From: Mytilus californianus
Taxonomy: Eukaryota; Mollusca; Bivalvia; Mytilida; Mytilidae
Assembly (NCBI RefSeq): GCF_021869535.1
Contig: NW_026262668.1
Coordinates: forward strand, 72,437,558-72,501,557
DNA: 64,000 nt
Direction: 5' to 3'
Position 1 is the stretch's first letter. Each line of letters opens with the position of its first letter. Shown piece by piece: positions 11,701-26,700 of the stretch. The notes beneath the pieces are model-generated. The model saw nothing but the letters and a program-made list of their open reading frames with translations, was not told the DNA's origin and made no database searches. Made by a program: the position numbers and the translations under genes.

Positions 11701-14700
11701 AATGAAAGGTTGCTATTATGAAGCAATGCAGTGTATATAAAATTATAATTATCACCCAATTCTAATGACAAACCATGGTTTGGACTTTAGAGAGGGCAGT
11801 TAAATGTTGGGTTTCTTCATTTTTTATGTGTCAAAACCTTGTACAAAGTGTTTAAATAAACAGTGAAATGTTCATATAGGGTAAATTTACCAGTAAAATG
11901 TCTATCGTGAAAATTGCATAAACTTAACACATGGAATAATTTCCTGATACGATATATCATCCAAGAAATACCTGACATATAATCAGGCACAAACTTTAGC
12001 ATGCTGTAATTTTTTCTATTTTTCTTAAAAAAGTTATGAGAAAATGTGAAATTTTGAGAGGGAGCTATTGCAAAAATGTAGAAATGGCTAAAACAAATGA
12101 ATTTGATGATGTTGATAATAATCATAGGAGTGAACATATTCAAGGGAGATAACTGTTCATTATCATATATCAATAGTTCTGAGAAAGTCTGTTTTTCTGG
12201 GTCCAATATCATTTTACACACACCTGTGAAATACATGACGTAGGTGTCTGACAGAACAAAAAAGCTCACATTAAATAACTCATCACAGTGAAGATGCTGA
12301 ACAAATATGAAGTATTTTTGTTAAGTTGTACTGGAGAAAAGTATGACAAAATAATTTTTGAGTTCATTTAACATATGGAAAAATTCAAAGTATCAGCAAA
12401 CAGGTAGTAGGTGTCTGACAGATCGGAAAAGTGCTCACACATTACCGGTACAACTCATCACAGCTAGGCTACTAACCAAATATAAAGTAAATCTGTTAAG
12501 TAGTACCTGAGAAAAGTGTGAAGAAATATATGATAAACAAACAGACAGAAGGACAAGGTGAATGCAATATAGCCCCCACTTTTAGAGTAATGGTACAATA
12601 TAACGTGATGAAACTTTTCAACCTCCATGTTGAAACAGCCATTATCATGGAACACCTGTATTCAATAACGGAAGTTGATTAATAGCAGGTCATTAAGAAA
12701 GAAACATCTATAAGCTGATTTATATCTATTACCTTTAATGAAGGAACAACTTTAGAATGTTCTCTAAGCCTCAGACAGCCTCGAGGTTGACTAGCAAGTG
12801 TTCTCAGTGTCCTGTAAAATGTGAACATTTCATTTAAAGTAATATTACAAAATTGAAAATTATGGTAATATCATGTAAAAGAATATTTAGACTGCAGGGC
12901 CAACTCACTCACCATATAAATTTTGTCCAAAAGGACTTTATGGAAAGTTTATGAGTGAAAGGCTGAATTCACACTTCAATTAACTCATTTAAAATAACTT
13001 ATTAGTTATAGGTTTTACAGTAAATTACACATAAGGCATGCCAAACGACTTACATATCATCTATAGTTTTGAAAAAGTGAGGGTGTTTCTCTGCTAAAAT
13101 CTCACCCAAGGGTGATAGCCCAGAGATGAGATGCAGTTTGAAACATCCTCTTGTTGAGAGACTATAGACAATCTGTTTATTGTTATTTTTCTAGGGCAAT
13201 GTCAATGACGTTGGCTTATGATGTCATCGTGTTCTCAGTCTACTCAGTCAAGTTGCTTGAAATGGAAATCATCACACAAAAATATAAAAGCACAATATTA
13301 CAAAATATTGATAAATAAAAGTATGTATAAGATGTTCTTTTTTATGTTAAAATTTCATAAACATTTTTCCACCAAATGATATTACTTACATGGCTGCAAA
13401 CCAGCCTGTTTCACTGTCCTCTGCATTTAACAGATTGGTTAGAGTATTAATGACATCATCAGAATGGAGATTATTAAGGATTCTTGTATGGCCCTCAGGA
13501 TTTGTGGCAAGACAGCTTAATGCAAAACATGCATTTTTACTAGCACCAGTGTCTTCACAACATAACATCTTGGCTAAGGCAGATATCTGTGAAAGGAAAT
13601 TCAAATGATCAAACAAAAACAAAAACATTGCAATTGATGAACTTTGGTGGATAGTTGTCTCGTTGGCAATCATACCACATCTCCTTATTTCTATATATAT
13701 ATACACATCAAAATTTTGCAATTATCTAATTTTTTCAAATTTTCATTCTTAAAAACTAAAATTTAATATTTTCTCTTATGTTCCATATCTGAATTAAACA
13801 TATGTAAATGATTAATATAATGGACACATCTCATTTTAATAACTTATGTTTATGATTTTTAGTTGTGAGGCAATGCAAAAATTTAAGAAAAAAAGAATCA
13901 CCTCTTTGTACTTTTTTCTCTCACTATAAAAAATAATAACTAGAGGCTCTAAAGAGCCTGTGTCACTCACCTTGGTCTATATGCATATTCAACAAAGGGC
14001 ACTCTCCAACATTGTAGACGAGAATAGAATTAATGACAAAAATCTTTGTTTTTTTTTTATCTTATATTGCTGATCATTGAAGTCTGTTTAGTTTCTCCCT
14101 ATCTTATTTAGCTTTTGCTCCAAACAGAAGAGAGGGTAAAAAAAAAATCATAATTTAAGGGCAATAACTCCTATAAAGAGAAACAGTCTACTAATTATAT
14201 CGGCAAAATTTGACTTGTTAGTAGGTCTTGTCTTGCTTTTCATTTTTCATAATTTAAGTTTCTATCTATCTATTATAATTTTTATCATATAAGGCAAAAC
14301 GCAAAAAAAATGGTAAAAATTGTCATTAAAGGGCAATAAATCCAATAAGGAGTCGTCGGACAATTTTCGCCATTTGTCTTAATTGTAGATCTTGTCTTGC
14401 TGATCATATTTATTTATTTAAGTTTCTTTCTATCTATTATAAGTTTTAAGATATAAGAAAACAAGCATGCACACACTGAAATGTCTCGCCTTCTTTACTA
14501 ATCATTGATATTATGTTGATAGTCCTAAATATAAAGCTTTATTACAACTGTCACATAAACTTAACATTAACCAAGTAAACTAAACATTGACCAATGAACC
14601 ATGAAAATGAGGTCAAGGTCAGATGAACCATGCTAGGCAGGCATGTACAGCTAACAATTCTTCCATACAACAAATATAGTTGACCTATTGCTTATAGTTC

Positions 14701-17700
14701 AAGAAAAACAGACCAAAACACAAAAACTTAACACTGAGCAATGAACCATGAAAATGAGGTCAAGGTCAAATAAAACCTGCGTGATTGACATATAGATCAT
14801 AAAATATTTCCATACACCAAATATAGTTGAACTATTGCATATAGTATTAGAAAAAAAGACCAAAACTCAAAAATTTAACTTTGACCACTGAACCATGAAA
14901 ATGAGGTCAAGGCCAGATGACACCTGCCAGCTAGACATGTACACCTTACAATCATTCCATACACCAAATATAGTAGACCTATTGCATACAGTATAAGAAA
15001 AACAGACCAAAACACAAAAACTTAACTATAACCACTGAACCATGAAAATGAGGTGAAGGTCAGATGACACCTGCCAGTTGGACATGTACACCTTACAGTC
15101 CTTCCATACACCGAATATACTAGACCTATTGCTTAAAGTATCTGAGATATGGACTTGACCACCAAAACTTAACCTTGTTCACTGATCCATAAAATGAGGT
15201 CGAGGTCAAGTGAAAACTGTCTGACGGGCATGAGGACCTTGCAAGTTACGCACATACCAAATATAGTTATCCTATTACTTATAATAAGAGAGAATTTAAC
15301 ATTACAAAAAATCTGAACTTTTTTTTCAAGTAGTCACTGAACCATGAAAATGAGGTCAAGCACATTGGACATGTGACTGACGGAAACTTCGTAACAAGAG
15401 GCATCCATATACAAAGTATGAAGCATCCAGATCTTCTACCTTCTAAAATATAAAGCTTTTAAGAAGTTAGCTAACGCCGCCGATGCCGCCGGATCACTAT
15501 CCCTATGTCGAGCTTTCTGCGACAAAAGTCGCAGGCTCAACAAAAATTGTACAAATCGTCATCAAAGGGCAATTACTCTAATAAGGAGTCAACTGATGAT
15601 TTCAACCATAAACTTATTTGTTTTGACGTATACTGACAATTGGTAGAGCTCAACATTTTGAATAATTTTACCCTTTCAGATTTCCTCTATTTATAACTGT
15701 TATCAGAATAATAGACAAAACTTGCATTTTACCCCATATGTTCTATTTTTAGCCACGTCGTCCATCTTTGTTGGCAGGCGGGGTCAATGGACACATTTTT
15801 TAAACTAAATACCCTAATGATGATTGTGGCCAAGTTTGATTCTATTTGGCCAAGAAGATTTTTGTAAAAGTTAACGACGGACGACGGACGACAGACGACA
15901 GACGCCAAGTGATTAGAAAAGCTCACTTGGCCCTTTTGGGCCAGGTGAGCTAAAAATATGTCAAATCCTAACAGCTGAGGCTGGTCCTTTTTTCATAGAA
16001 TATCTGCACAAAATTTCAAAAAGGTCAGTCAAAAGAAACTGAATGTTTTTTTGAAATGAAATAGAAATTAATTTAGCATACAAAAAAACCCAGTAACAGT
16101 CCCTTTTGATCTATAATGGATGGTAGCCTAATTAATACTAAATCCACACAAATTTTGAGTAATAGTTACAATCATTTCAAGACTGAATATTGGGACTGTC
16201 TCAAGTATTGTTTTATAATTTGTTTAAAAGAAAAAGTGTTTTGCACTTTACGCACTTCATATGGTAGTCCGTTCCATAAAACTGATCCAGAATAAGCAAA
16301 AGATTTTTTAAACAGTTCAGTTTTTGGCTTAGGAACTATCAAATTACCTTGAGTGACACCCCTTAAAGCATAAGGATTATTAACAGATATAAGTTGAAAC
16401 TTTTGAAGTAGGTACTGTGGTGCTTCTTTCCGCATAAATATATGTAGCAGTAAATATTTGTGGTATTTGATTCTGTTTTCAACTGTCATCCATCCAAGTT
16501 CTTTAAATAAGGGGGCTGATGGGGATAAAGGGTCTGCATCAAGAATTAATCTTGCTGCTATTTTTTGAAGTTTTAATATTCTTACCATCCCTTCATTTTT
16601 ACATTCTCCCCAAACAATACAGCAGTAATCGATGAGCGGCATAATATACCCATTATAGTATGCTTTCCTGGTATTAATATCTAAAAATTTCTTTAATTTA
16701 GAAAGAAGGTATATTCTTGATGAAATGCTAGCACAGATTTGATCAATTTGATTTGTCCAGCTAAGTGTGCTGTCAATTTTAACACCTAATAATTTTTCAC
16801 ATGATGAATTTTGTAGTGTTTCTGAATTTATTAGTAAATTTGGTTGAAAAGATTGAGTTGATAACTTCTGACTTGTTCCAGTAACCAAACATTTTGTTTT
16901 TTTGGTATTGATGAACATATTATTCATTTTGCACCATTCTTCAACTCTGCATAAATCTTCTTGTACATCATTATGTAAATTTTCTATGTTTTTCCCGGAA
17001 TTATGAAGAGTAGTATCATCAGCATACAAGTCTGTTTTACAATTTTTAATGCAAAGGGGAAGGTCATTTATAAATAAGACAAATAATAGAGGACCTAGTA
17101 TAGATCCTTGGGGGACACCAAATTTCACATCTTTTTTATCAGAATTAACATTGCAAATGTTTACTTGATGTGTTCTATTACTTAGGTATGACCTGAAAAA
17201 ACTTACTGCAGACTCACTGAATCCGTAAATAGCAAGCTTTAAGCAAAGAATGTCATGATCTACAAGATCAAATGCTTTTTTGAAGTCCAACAGTATTGCT
17301 AGGTTTAAATTACCATCATTCATTTCTTGCAGCCATTTGACAATGATATCAATAAGTGCAGTTTGACAAGAATGATGTGGCCTGAACCCTGATTGTGTAG
17401 GATGTAAAAGTTTAAATTTAGACAAATACTTGTACATGTTATTTGAGACATGTCTTTCTAATACTTTTGATAGAGATGGAAGAACAGATATTGGTCTGTA
17501 ATTTGTTGCTAAAACCTTGTCACCATCTTTGTAAACTAACTGGTGTTACCTTAGCATTTTTCAGTAATGAAGGAAAAATGATGATTGTGGCCAAGTTTTA
17601 TTCTATTTTGCCCAGTAGTTTCAGAGGAGAAGATTTTTGTAAAAGATTACAAAAATTTACGAAAAATTGTTAAAAATTGACTATTAAGGGGTCAATTGAC

Positions 17701-20700
17701 AATTTTGGTCATGTTTAACTTATTTGTAGATCTTATTTTGCTGAACATTATTGCTGTTTACAGTTTATCTCTATCTATAATAATATTCAAGATAATAACC
17801 AAAAACAGCGAAATTTACTTAAAATTATCAATTCAGGGGCAGCAACCCAACAACAGGTTGTCTGATTTGTCTGAAAATTAACAGGCAGATAGATCTTGAC
17901 CTGATGAACAGTTTTACCCTGTCAGATTTGCTCTAAATGCTTAGGTTTAAGAGATATAAACCAAAATCTACATTTTACCCCTATGTTCTATTTTTAGCCA
18001 TGGCGGCCATCTTGGTTGGTGGTCCGGGTCATCGGACACATTTTTTAAACAAGGTACCCCAATGATGATTGTGGCTAACTTTGGCCCAGTAGTTTCAGAG
18101 GAGAAGATGTTTGTAAAAGTTAACGACGGACGACGGACGACAGACGACGGACGCCAAGTGATTAGAAAAGCTCACTTGGCCCTTTTGGGCCAGGTGAGCT
18201 AAAAATATGACAAATCCTAACAGCTGAGGCTGGTCCTTTTTTCATAGAATATCTGCACAAAATTTCAAAAAGGTCAGTCAAAAGAAACTGAATGTTTTTT
18301 TGAAATGAAATAGAAATTAATTTAGCATACAAAAAACCCAGTAACAGTCCCTTTTGATCTATAATGGATGGTAGCCTAATTAATACTAAATCCACACAAA
18401 TTTTGAGTTGCGAACCTTACTAAGTCTGAACTCTATTTAGTGCCTACTGATCAAATGACATTTGCAAAACTTTAGGTTTGTACAGTCAAATTTTGAATCA
18501 GTGTTTTAGCTATGATTTTAGGGCAGATGGGTAATGTTTTAAAATGATGGGCATGATAGCGAAGTTTCTTTTCTAAAAAACAGTCAACTTGATCATGTTA
18601 ATAGATAAAAATTTAAATCATTGAATAAATTAATGTATTAAGGGGTACTGTTGTGAAAAAATAAAAAAAATTTTTGCACTGAAAGTATTAATTTATTTTA
18701 CTTCAGAAAACAAAAATGTATAGGGCAAGTTTATAAGGGTAGATGAGTGCACAGAAAGGGCAGAGGGGAGCTGTGTCCCTCAATTTTGGTCTAGCGAGGA
18801 CACTGTTTATGTAGTGATAATAAAAAATTACAGCAATACATATTGGTATTTATAACAAACCATTCTCTCTGACTCCACCAGTTGCAGTAGTCTTTTTCTT
18901 CCTTCCTCCATATCACACAGTCTTCCAATAGCAAATGCTGCATTCATACCTCTCCCTGTATATAATCAAACATATAGTTAAACATATAGTGTTTTATATA
19001 CAATTAACATATTATGATAGAATATAAATTGAAAATGTTCAGATAAAGACATAAATTATGTAATTATACCATATATCTAGGGCTACACTACACTTCACTT
19101 TGAAGAAAAGTATCATAGTTCAGGCCTAAATATTTGTTTTGATGCTCTAAAATTTATTTGATGTTTTTGATATCTTAATCCTATGGTCTTAATCATACCA
19201 GATGAATGTTATTTTAAAAATCAGTAATGCACATTAAAATGTTGGTTGAACAACAATGAATTAGGGCTACCATAATGAGTTGTTTGACAAATACTAGATA
19301 AGTCTGTAATTCTAAAACAATATAGTACACATTTCCTAAAGACTCTTTAGGATGTACATAGGTCAGGTTTAGGAATTTTGGTCAGATGTTCGAACTCCTT
19401 GGTTTTTTTCCTAAGATACAAGGTAAAATATTTTGCCCCATAACACCAATTTTTCTTTTCACATAAGACTTCAATTGCTCATAAAAGGTCAATTACCAAA
19501 ATTTAAGCAGATTCTAGATTAATTTTCTTTCGATTTGAGACCCAAATAATACCAATGCAAATAAAAGGTAAAAGATCGAGTCAGCCTTTTCCCGCCATTT
19601 TTTTTAAATCAAATATCTCGGAGGACCTCCAACCTATCAATATTTTCAACTTATTTTGTTCCTTAACTAATGCTCTTCTGACTTATAGTATCAATTTTAA
19701 ATTCTATATTTTTTTAATTTCACCTAAGTACATCCTTAAGGATTTGACTCAGCACTATCTGTGATATTGGTTGAGGATTATTCCATAAACATAGATGTGG
19801 GAGGGAGGGTAGGAAGTGACCTGACTCTCAAAATCCCCCATATAATAACCAACATAATTTCTTGAGTTGTTTTGCAAACATTCAATGAACATACATCCAT
19901 AAAAGACCAATGTGAAAAAAATTTAAAAATCCTTTCTTACTCTCCCATGCCCATTTTAATGTAATATCTCTGATTTCACCTTTGTTTTATTATGTGAGCT
20001 TTTACTGACATAGTTTAGTTGTAAGCTATCCACATATATTGTTTGTCACTAGTTGGTTCATAAATATGTTTTTGTTGTTTTTGTTTTATCTCAGAGATTC
20101 ATTTTTCCAATTTTTTGATTTTCCAGAAAGTTTTCACAGGCTTCCCCAGCTAGCATATTTATAGTATTCAGAATTTAACCAATGCAAGAGAAAGGTATAT
20201 CCTCAGGTAATGTCCTTGTATGTATATGGATTGATTGTTGTTTGCTTAACAGTGACAAGTATTTCATGCATTTCAAGACGAGAAAAAAAATTAACAATTC
20301 ATATAATAGGTAGGCTCCACAATAGGAGGTCAATCTGGAATAAAGGACAGCAAATTTGGAATGCCATTGGAAAATATATGGGTATATTGGATAGGGACAG
20401 AAATTTAGCCTTGGAACAGCCCAACAATGAATCCCCCAACGTTTGCAGTGTGTGTGGCACTGTCTCTAAATGAAAAGAATATGAAAAAAATGATATAAAA
20501 TGAACGTATTTATGTGAATGGAAATGAATAAGAAAACCAGAATGGAATGGAAAACAAAAGGGAAACAAGATCTGACTACCACAGGAAATGTGTGTTTTTT
20601 TTTAGCCCAAAATTTTTGTTCATTCTGAAGGACAGTGGTTAATTTAATACATCTCACACAAACATGGATGCCAGTTGCAAGCCGTTTGTTTGACTTATAG

Positions 20701-23700
20701 TGATACAGTACTGAAGACTTTGAAACTAATCATTATTACATGTACTATAATGGGGACAGAACATATTTTACCTGCTTCATCAACACCAAGTGACTGTACT
20801 ATCTTTGACAAAATTTGTTGTGAATTATCATGTTTAAGCACACTTAGGCAACCATTTTCGGATATACTTAATCTGGAAAATAAAAGAGAAAAAAATTACA
20901 AAATCATTGAGTATAACAAAAACATATGTTTCAGATTTCTGTGCACATGTCACATGATAAGAGTATACTGTACCCTCATTAGGTAAACTAAAGACCAAAA
21001 GCCAAAAAAGCCAAAAAAAATTGACAGAAGAATCTAAGATCAACTTTTCCTAGTCATAAGTGAATTAGAACCTTTGATATATAGTAAAACAAGAATGTGT
21101 CCATAGTACACGGATGCCCCACTCGCACTATCATTTTCTATGTTCAGTGGACCGTGAAATTGTGGTCAAAACTCTAACTTGGCATCAAAATTAGAAAGAT
21201 CATATCATACGGAACATGTGTACTAAGTTTCAAGTTGATTGGACTTCAACTTCATCAAAAACTACCTTGACCAAAAACTTTAACCTGAAGCGGGACAGAT
21301 GGACGGACGAACAGACGAACGGACGAAAGAACGCACAGACGGAAAAACATAATGCCCCTAAGTGGGGTATAAAAAGTTAAAGATAATATGTAAATTAGCA
21401 TAAAATAACCAACTTTTGGACTAGAGAGTACCTGGCAAAGATTATATCAGAAACATTGTTTATGCACACAACAATTGGCATCATATGTTCATGTTATGAC
21501 TTTTGAGTTTATCATGTTACTTAGCATTGCACCCACATGCACAAAGTTCAACAATACATGTCACTATCCTATCATGAAATCGACTTATTTTTTATCCTTA
21601 ATAATTCCTGATTCCTTGACATTGTGAAATTATATTGTAACTCTTACAATGACTGATAAGCTTAATAAAATGTAAGCATTTTTAGATTATAAATAATATA
21701 ATATCATAAATTCATTAGATCTTCAAATACTTTAACTGATAATTGAAACCTTATACAATTGTAAATTTAATTTTATTGCACTTTCCTCAAATAAAATACA
21801 AACAAACTGAAACTTTGCTAAGTATTATGTCAATACACTTGTAAAAGTCTTAGCAACCCTAACCATTCAAGTCACTGTTTGCAAAGTGCACTTCATAAAT
21901 TTTGTAAACAGACTTTCTGAATTACGGTGACCCTCATCAATACATTGCAAACCATTTAATGGTTTACTCTATATACCATAAGAGGAGCAAAACATTTCAA
22001 TAGTGATCAAAGTCTGACATTTATTTCTTAACTATCATGATGTAAATATATTGCTTTCATCTAAAAGTTTGAGATCTGGACTTCAAAATAATCAATATAT
22101 ACTACAGTAGAGTTCATCATTTGCTGCTGTCATTATCATATAAGTTCTGAAAATTATTTTACTAAAAAATTATTAAATCAGACCTCCTAAATGTGTAGGT
22201 TATGTATAAGCATGGTGTACTTCACATTTCAGTTTTCCTCTTTCTTACCTATTCTATAATAGAAAGAGCAACAACTTTGTAAGCATGCAGGGATATATTT
22301 ATTGTAAAGCGAAAATTTTCGCAAGGAGTTTATATTGTGATTAAGTTAAAAAAAATATCTCAACATTTATTTGTTCTTAAAGGAGACCATCATCATGAGC
22401 AAGATATTAGAAGATAAAAATGAAAGAAAAACCTTGCTAGGAATTCACAACATCTAAATCCTGCAAAAATAAACCATTTCACTGTAAAAGTAATAGAATT
22501 TTTTGGAAGAACAAGAGTTTTTATGGCAGTCTACATATCAACAATATAAAGAAATCTTGTATCATTTTATATTTAACTTAAAACCCCTATAGTAAAGCAT
22601 CTCACTGTTCACATATACCATATGAAGGGATAGGGTATATCATTTTGTTTGCCTTCCTTACCTAGCTAAGACCAGAGCAGCATTGCTGGCTGTCCACATG
22701 TTTTCAGCATGTAAGAGAAACGTGACTCTTGTTAACATATCATTAAGGCATGGCTCACTTAACATCCATTCTCGGCCTTCATGACTCTCAGCCTAAAACA
22801 AACATGGTTTTAAAAAATAATTACCAATTCTTTTTAAAGTTTATACAAAAGAAGACTTTAAAAGAAACATAAGAAATGTAATACATGTACATTGTACATG
22901 TATATGTGAATTTAAAAATGCAGCATTATTACAGAGTTAGACTGTAAGCCTCTTCATTATACTTAATTTATTAATCACCTTTCAAGTTATTCCTTCAAGA
23001 ATTTGATGTTATAATATGCAAAATTTAACAAATTACATCATAGAAAGCTATTAAATTTATTGCCAACTTTTCTAGATTCATTTAGGTCTATTTATACATC
23101 TTGACAAATTGTGAGGACGCTTGTCTGCTGTTGAAGACCAAAGGTTGACATATATATGTCTTTGGATTTTTTATGTAGTTGGGAGAATCCTTTTATTCAA
23201 ATACCCCTTTAGTATTATATGTATAAAGTAAATGATTTTATGACCATTATAATAGCATAAAACATATTAATACTATTCACTTGATCTCGCCATTTTTAAT
23301 CTATAGTACATGTACATGTATCTGAGATAACACAAATACCTATTAAGAAAATAAACAAGAGTGCACACGCTGATATGTCTTGCCTTCTTTACTAACCATT
23401 GATTTTATGTTGATAGTTCTAAATATAAAGCTTTACTACAAGTAACACATAAACTTAACATGATCCAAGAAAATGAGGTCAAGGTCAGATAAACCAAACG
23501 AGAAATACATGTACACCTTACAATCATTCAATAGCCCAAACATAGTTGACCTATTGCTTATAGTTTCTAAGAAACAGTCTTAACCAAGAAAACTTAACAT
23601 TGACCAATGAACCATGAAAATGAGGTCAAGGTCAGATGAACCATGCCAGACAGACATGTACACCTTACAATCAATGTACGCATTAAATATAGTTGACCTA

Positions 23701-26700
23701 TTGCTTATAGTATCTAAGAAACAAACTTAACCATGAAAACTTAACATTGACCAATGGACCATGAAAATGAGGTCAAGGTCAGATGATACCTGCCAGACAG
23801 ACATATACACCTTACAATCCTTCCATACAACAAATATAGTTGATCTATTGCTTATAGTTATAGAAAAACAGACCAAAACACAAAAACTTAACACTGAGAA
23901 ATGAACTGTGAAAATGAGGTCAAGGTCAAATAAAACCTGCGAGACTGACATGTACATAATAAAATATTTCCATACACCAAATATAGTTGACCTATTGCAT
24001 ATAGTATTAGAAAAAAAGACCAAAACTCAAAAACTTAACTTTGACCACTGAACCATGAAAATGAGGTCAAGGTCAGAGGACACCTACCAGTTGGACATGT
24101 ACACCTTACAATCATTCCATATACTAAATATAGTAGACCTACTGCTTATAGTATCTGGTATATGGACTTGACTACGAAAACTTAACCTTGTTTACTGATC
24201 CATGAAATGAGGTTGAGGTCGAATGAAAATTGTCTGACGGGCATGAGGACCTTGCAAGGTACGCACATACTAAATATAGTTATCCTATTACTCATAATAA
24301 GAAAGAAATAAACATTACAAAAAATGTTGACTTTTTTTTCAAGTAGTCACTGAACCTTGAAAATGAGGTCAAGGACAATGGACATATGACAGACGGAAAC
24401 TTCATATCATAAGGCATCTATATACAAAGTATGAAACATCCAGGTCTTCTAGCTTTTAAAAAATAAAGCTTTTAAGAAGTTAGCTAATGCCGCCGCCGCC
24501 GGATCACTATCCCTATGTCGAGCTTTCTGCGACAAAAGTAGCAGGCTCGACAAAAATTGCACATGTTTTGTATTTCCATAAAAGTATAAGATTTTAAATG
24601 AAAAAGTAATGTCATAACTTATTTTACTTACCAAAGTTCCCATAGTTCCAGCAGCATTCATAACACTCTCAGAATCATCAAAGCCTAACATATTTGTCAG
24701 GTCAGGTAATATTCTTTTACTTTCGGCATGAGGACTTTTAGATAGACCCAGAATTCTGTAGCATCCAAGCTCAGATTCAGCCAAAGTTCCAATAATGTAT
24801 GCTGCATTTCCTGCAACTCTGTTGATAAAAAAAAATCAAAAACTACTAATAATGTGCAAAATGAATAAAAAGTTTCATCAATCAAATCCAGTCATTCTGC
24901 AGACTGAGTAAAGACTAAGCTTACCAGAGTTGAAAGGAAGCTACATGTTACTGTAACCAAACCTGACAATATATTATAATTTTATGAACATCTGTTGATA
25001 GAAACTGTAACATTGTATGACTATCAATGCTAGATGTTAAATTTATGAAAATAAGTCAAGAGTCCCTTTAATATTGAATGAAGATTAATTCTAGAAGTGA
25101 AATTCTAATACATTTGACATGTAATGATGTTATGATTGGATAATGTGACTGTCTGCTGTCAATATCCATTATCTGGTAAAAAAATTATTTTAAAAATGTA
25201 TATAAGACACACTTTTATTGGTATGTATATGATCCCTCTGCATTTTTTTTTTTTATGTAGAATGAACTCAAGTTATGTTATCAACGCAGAAGGTTCTGAT
25301 ACTTTTTAATAGGAATAAGAAGCCCAAACATTATGCTAAATACCCTAAGGATCAATCGGCCTAAGGTTGGTTGAAATTGGTCTTGTAGCTTCATAGAATT
25401 TTTTTCTTAAAGTTTAACTTAACGAGGACATGATGAGATGATGGATGCCAAGTGATGGCAAAAGCTCACTTGGCTTTTTATGTTAAAATCCATATATTCA
25501 GAATCTAGTTTCTGAAAATATCTATCTAATATACAGATTAAAATGTCTTTTACTTCAATTGTTGCCCCTGTTTCTAAGGAAAACACCAATTTAAGACATT
25601 GATTTCAAAAGGATATTGAAAAACAATCATCACCTCATACAACATATTCCCGTTATTAATTCAACATTAAAATACAATTCTGAAAAACAGGTCAATTGCC
25701 TTTTAAATGTCTCATGGTGTTTAAGTCACGACTGAATGTAAAAAATAAGAAATAATGCAAGAATTTAAAATCTGCAGTGGAACTGACAACTTTCGGGAAT
25801 TCTTAGTCAGTTTCTTAAACAAGTTATCTGACAGAAAAATAACTTTAACATTTATTCAAATGAATTTCAGACTAATCCACAGCTCAATGTTTCCCCTTAT
25901 AAAATTTAACATAATTTTTAAGGACTTTTCATAAAATTTTAAGTTTTCTAGGCTACCCAGTAGACTTTAAAGTTAAGAAAAATATCAGACTTTTTAAGAA
26001 ATTCGGGACTCATTTAGTAACCATACTTACACTAAGTTAGAGGAAAATGAAATGTAAATTATGATAATTTTGTGGGAGGCTGTTATATATGCTTTCTGAA
26101 GATCATGGATTACCAAATTAGACAACTTTAAATCATGTTAGGACTTGAACTCACAATCTCTGATATAACATTATCTTAACCATGGCAACTGCAAATGGGA
26201 AAGCAAATATTCATGAAGAGAGTATTATAACAAAATCCTCTCTATCTTATAAAGAAACCAACTTTTAAAGTGGAATATTGATAAAAAGCTTCAAGAGAAC
26301 TATACTTACCAAAACCTTATTGTATTAGCAAACAAAAATAATTGTAATGATTATTGTCAAAGTTTGAATTGGAAGGTTTAAATCTTAATGCACTGAACTT
26401 TTCATTATTTTGATATTTGAAACTTCAGTATGTTTGAAAGTTAAAAATAATTTTCAATTATTTGCATCAAAGGTTATGACAAATTTCAATAAGATTTCTC
26501 AAATTTCTGTTCACAGGAGATTAACATGTACAAAAGGTATATATGTACTGTTGGTAAAAACACCTGTTTATCAGAACTGAAATGAACAATGTTTATAACA
26601 TAAAACTGAGAAGATCAAATAATGTGTGGCTTAGGATTCTTCTCAAGCAATGTAAGAATGCCTAAGGGGGAAAAAATATATATTTCATACAAGAAATTGT

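Noticed and set aside
11817-12269. 150-codon minus-strand frame in intron 7
   Set aside because: No domain pattern, biased Phe/Ile/His composition, overlaps a diverged tandem repeat, and exons 7 and 8 join in phase without it.
13390-13608. Plus-strand 72-codon frame opposite exon 6
   Set aside because: Shadow of the minus-strand exon, which has splice sites and armadillo motifs.
23727-24023. 98-codon minus frame
   Set aside because: Reads through two copies of the 147-bp tandem core; the peptide repeats with the unit.
24697-24885. 62-codon frame overlapping exon 2
   Set aside because: A different phase over the same exon; the in-phase reading is the armadillo repeat.
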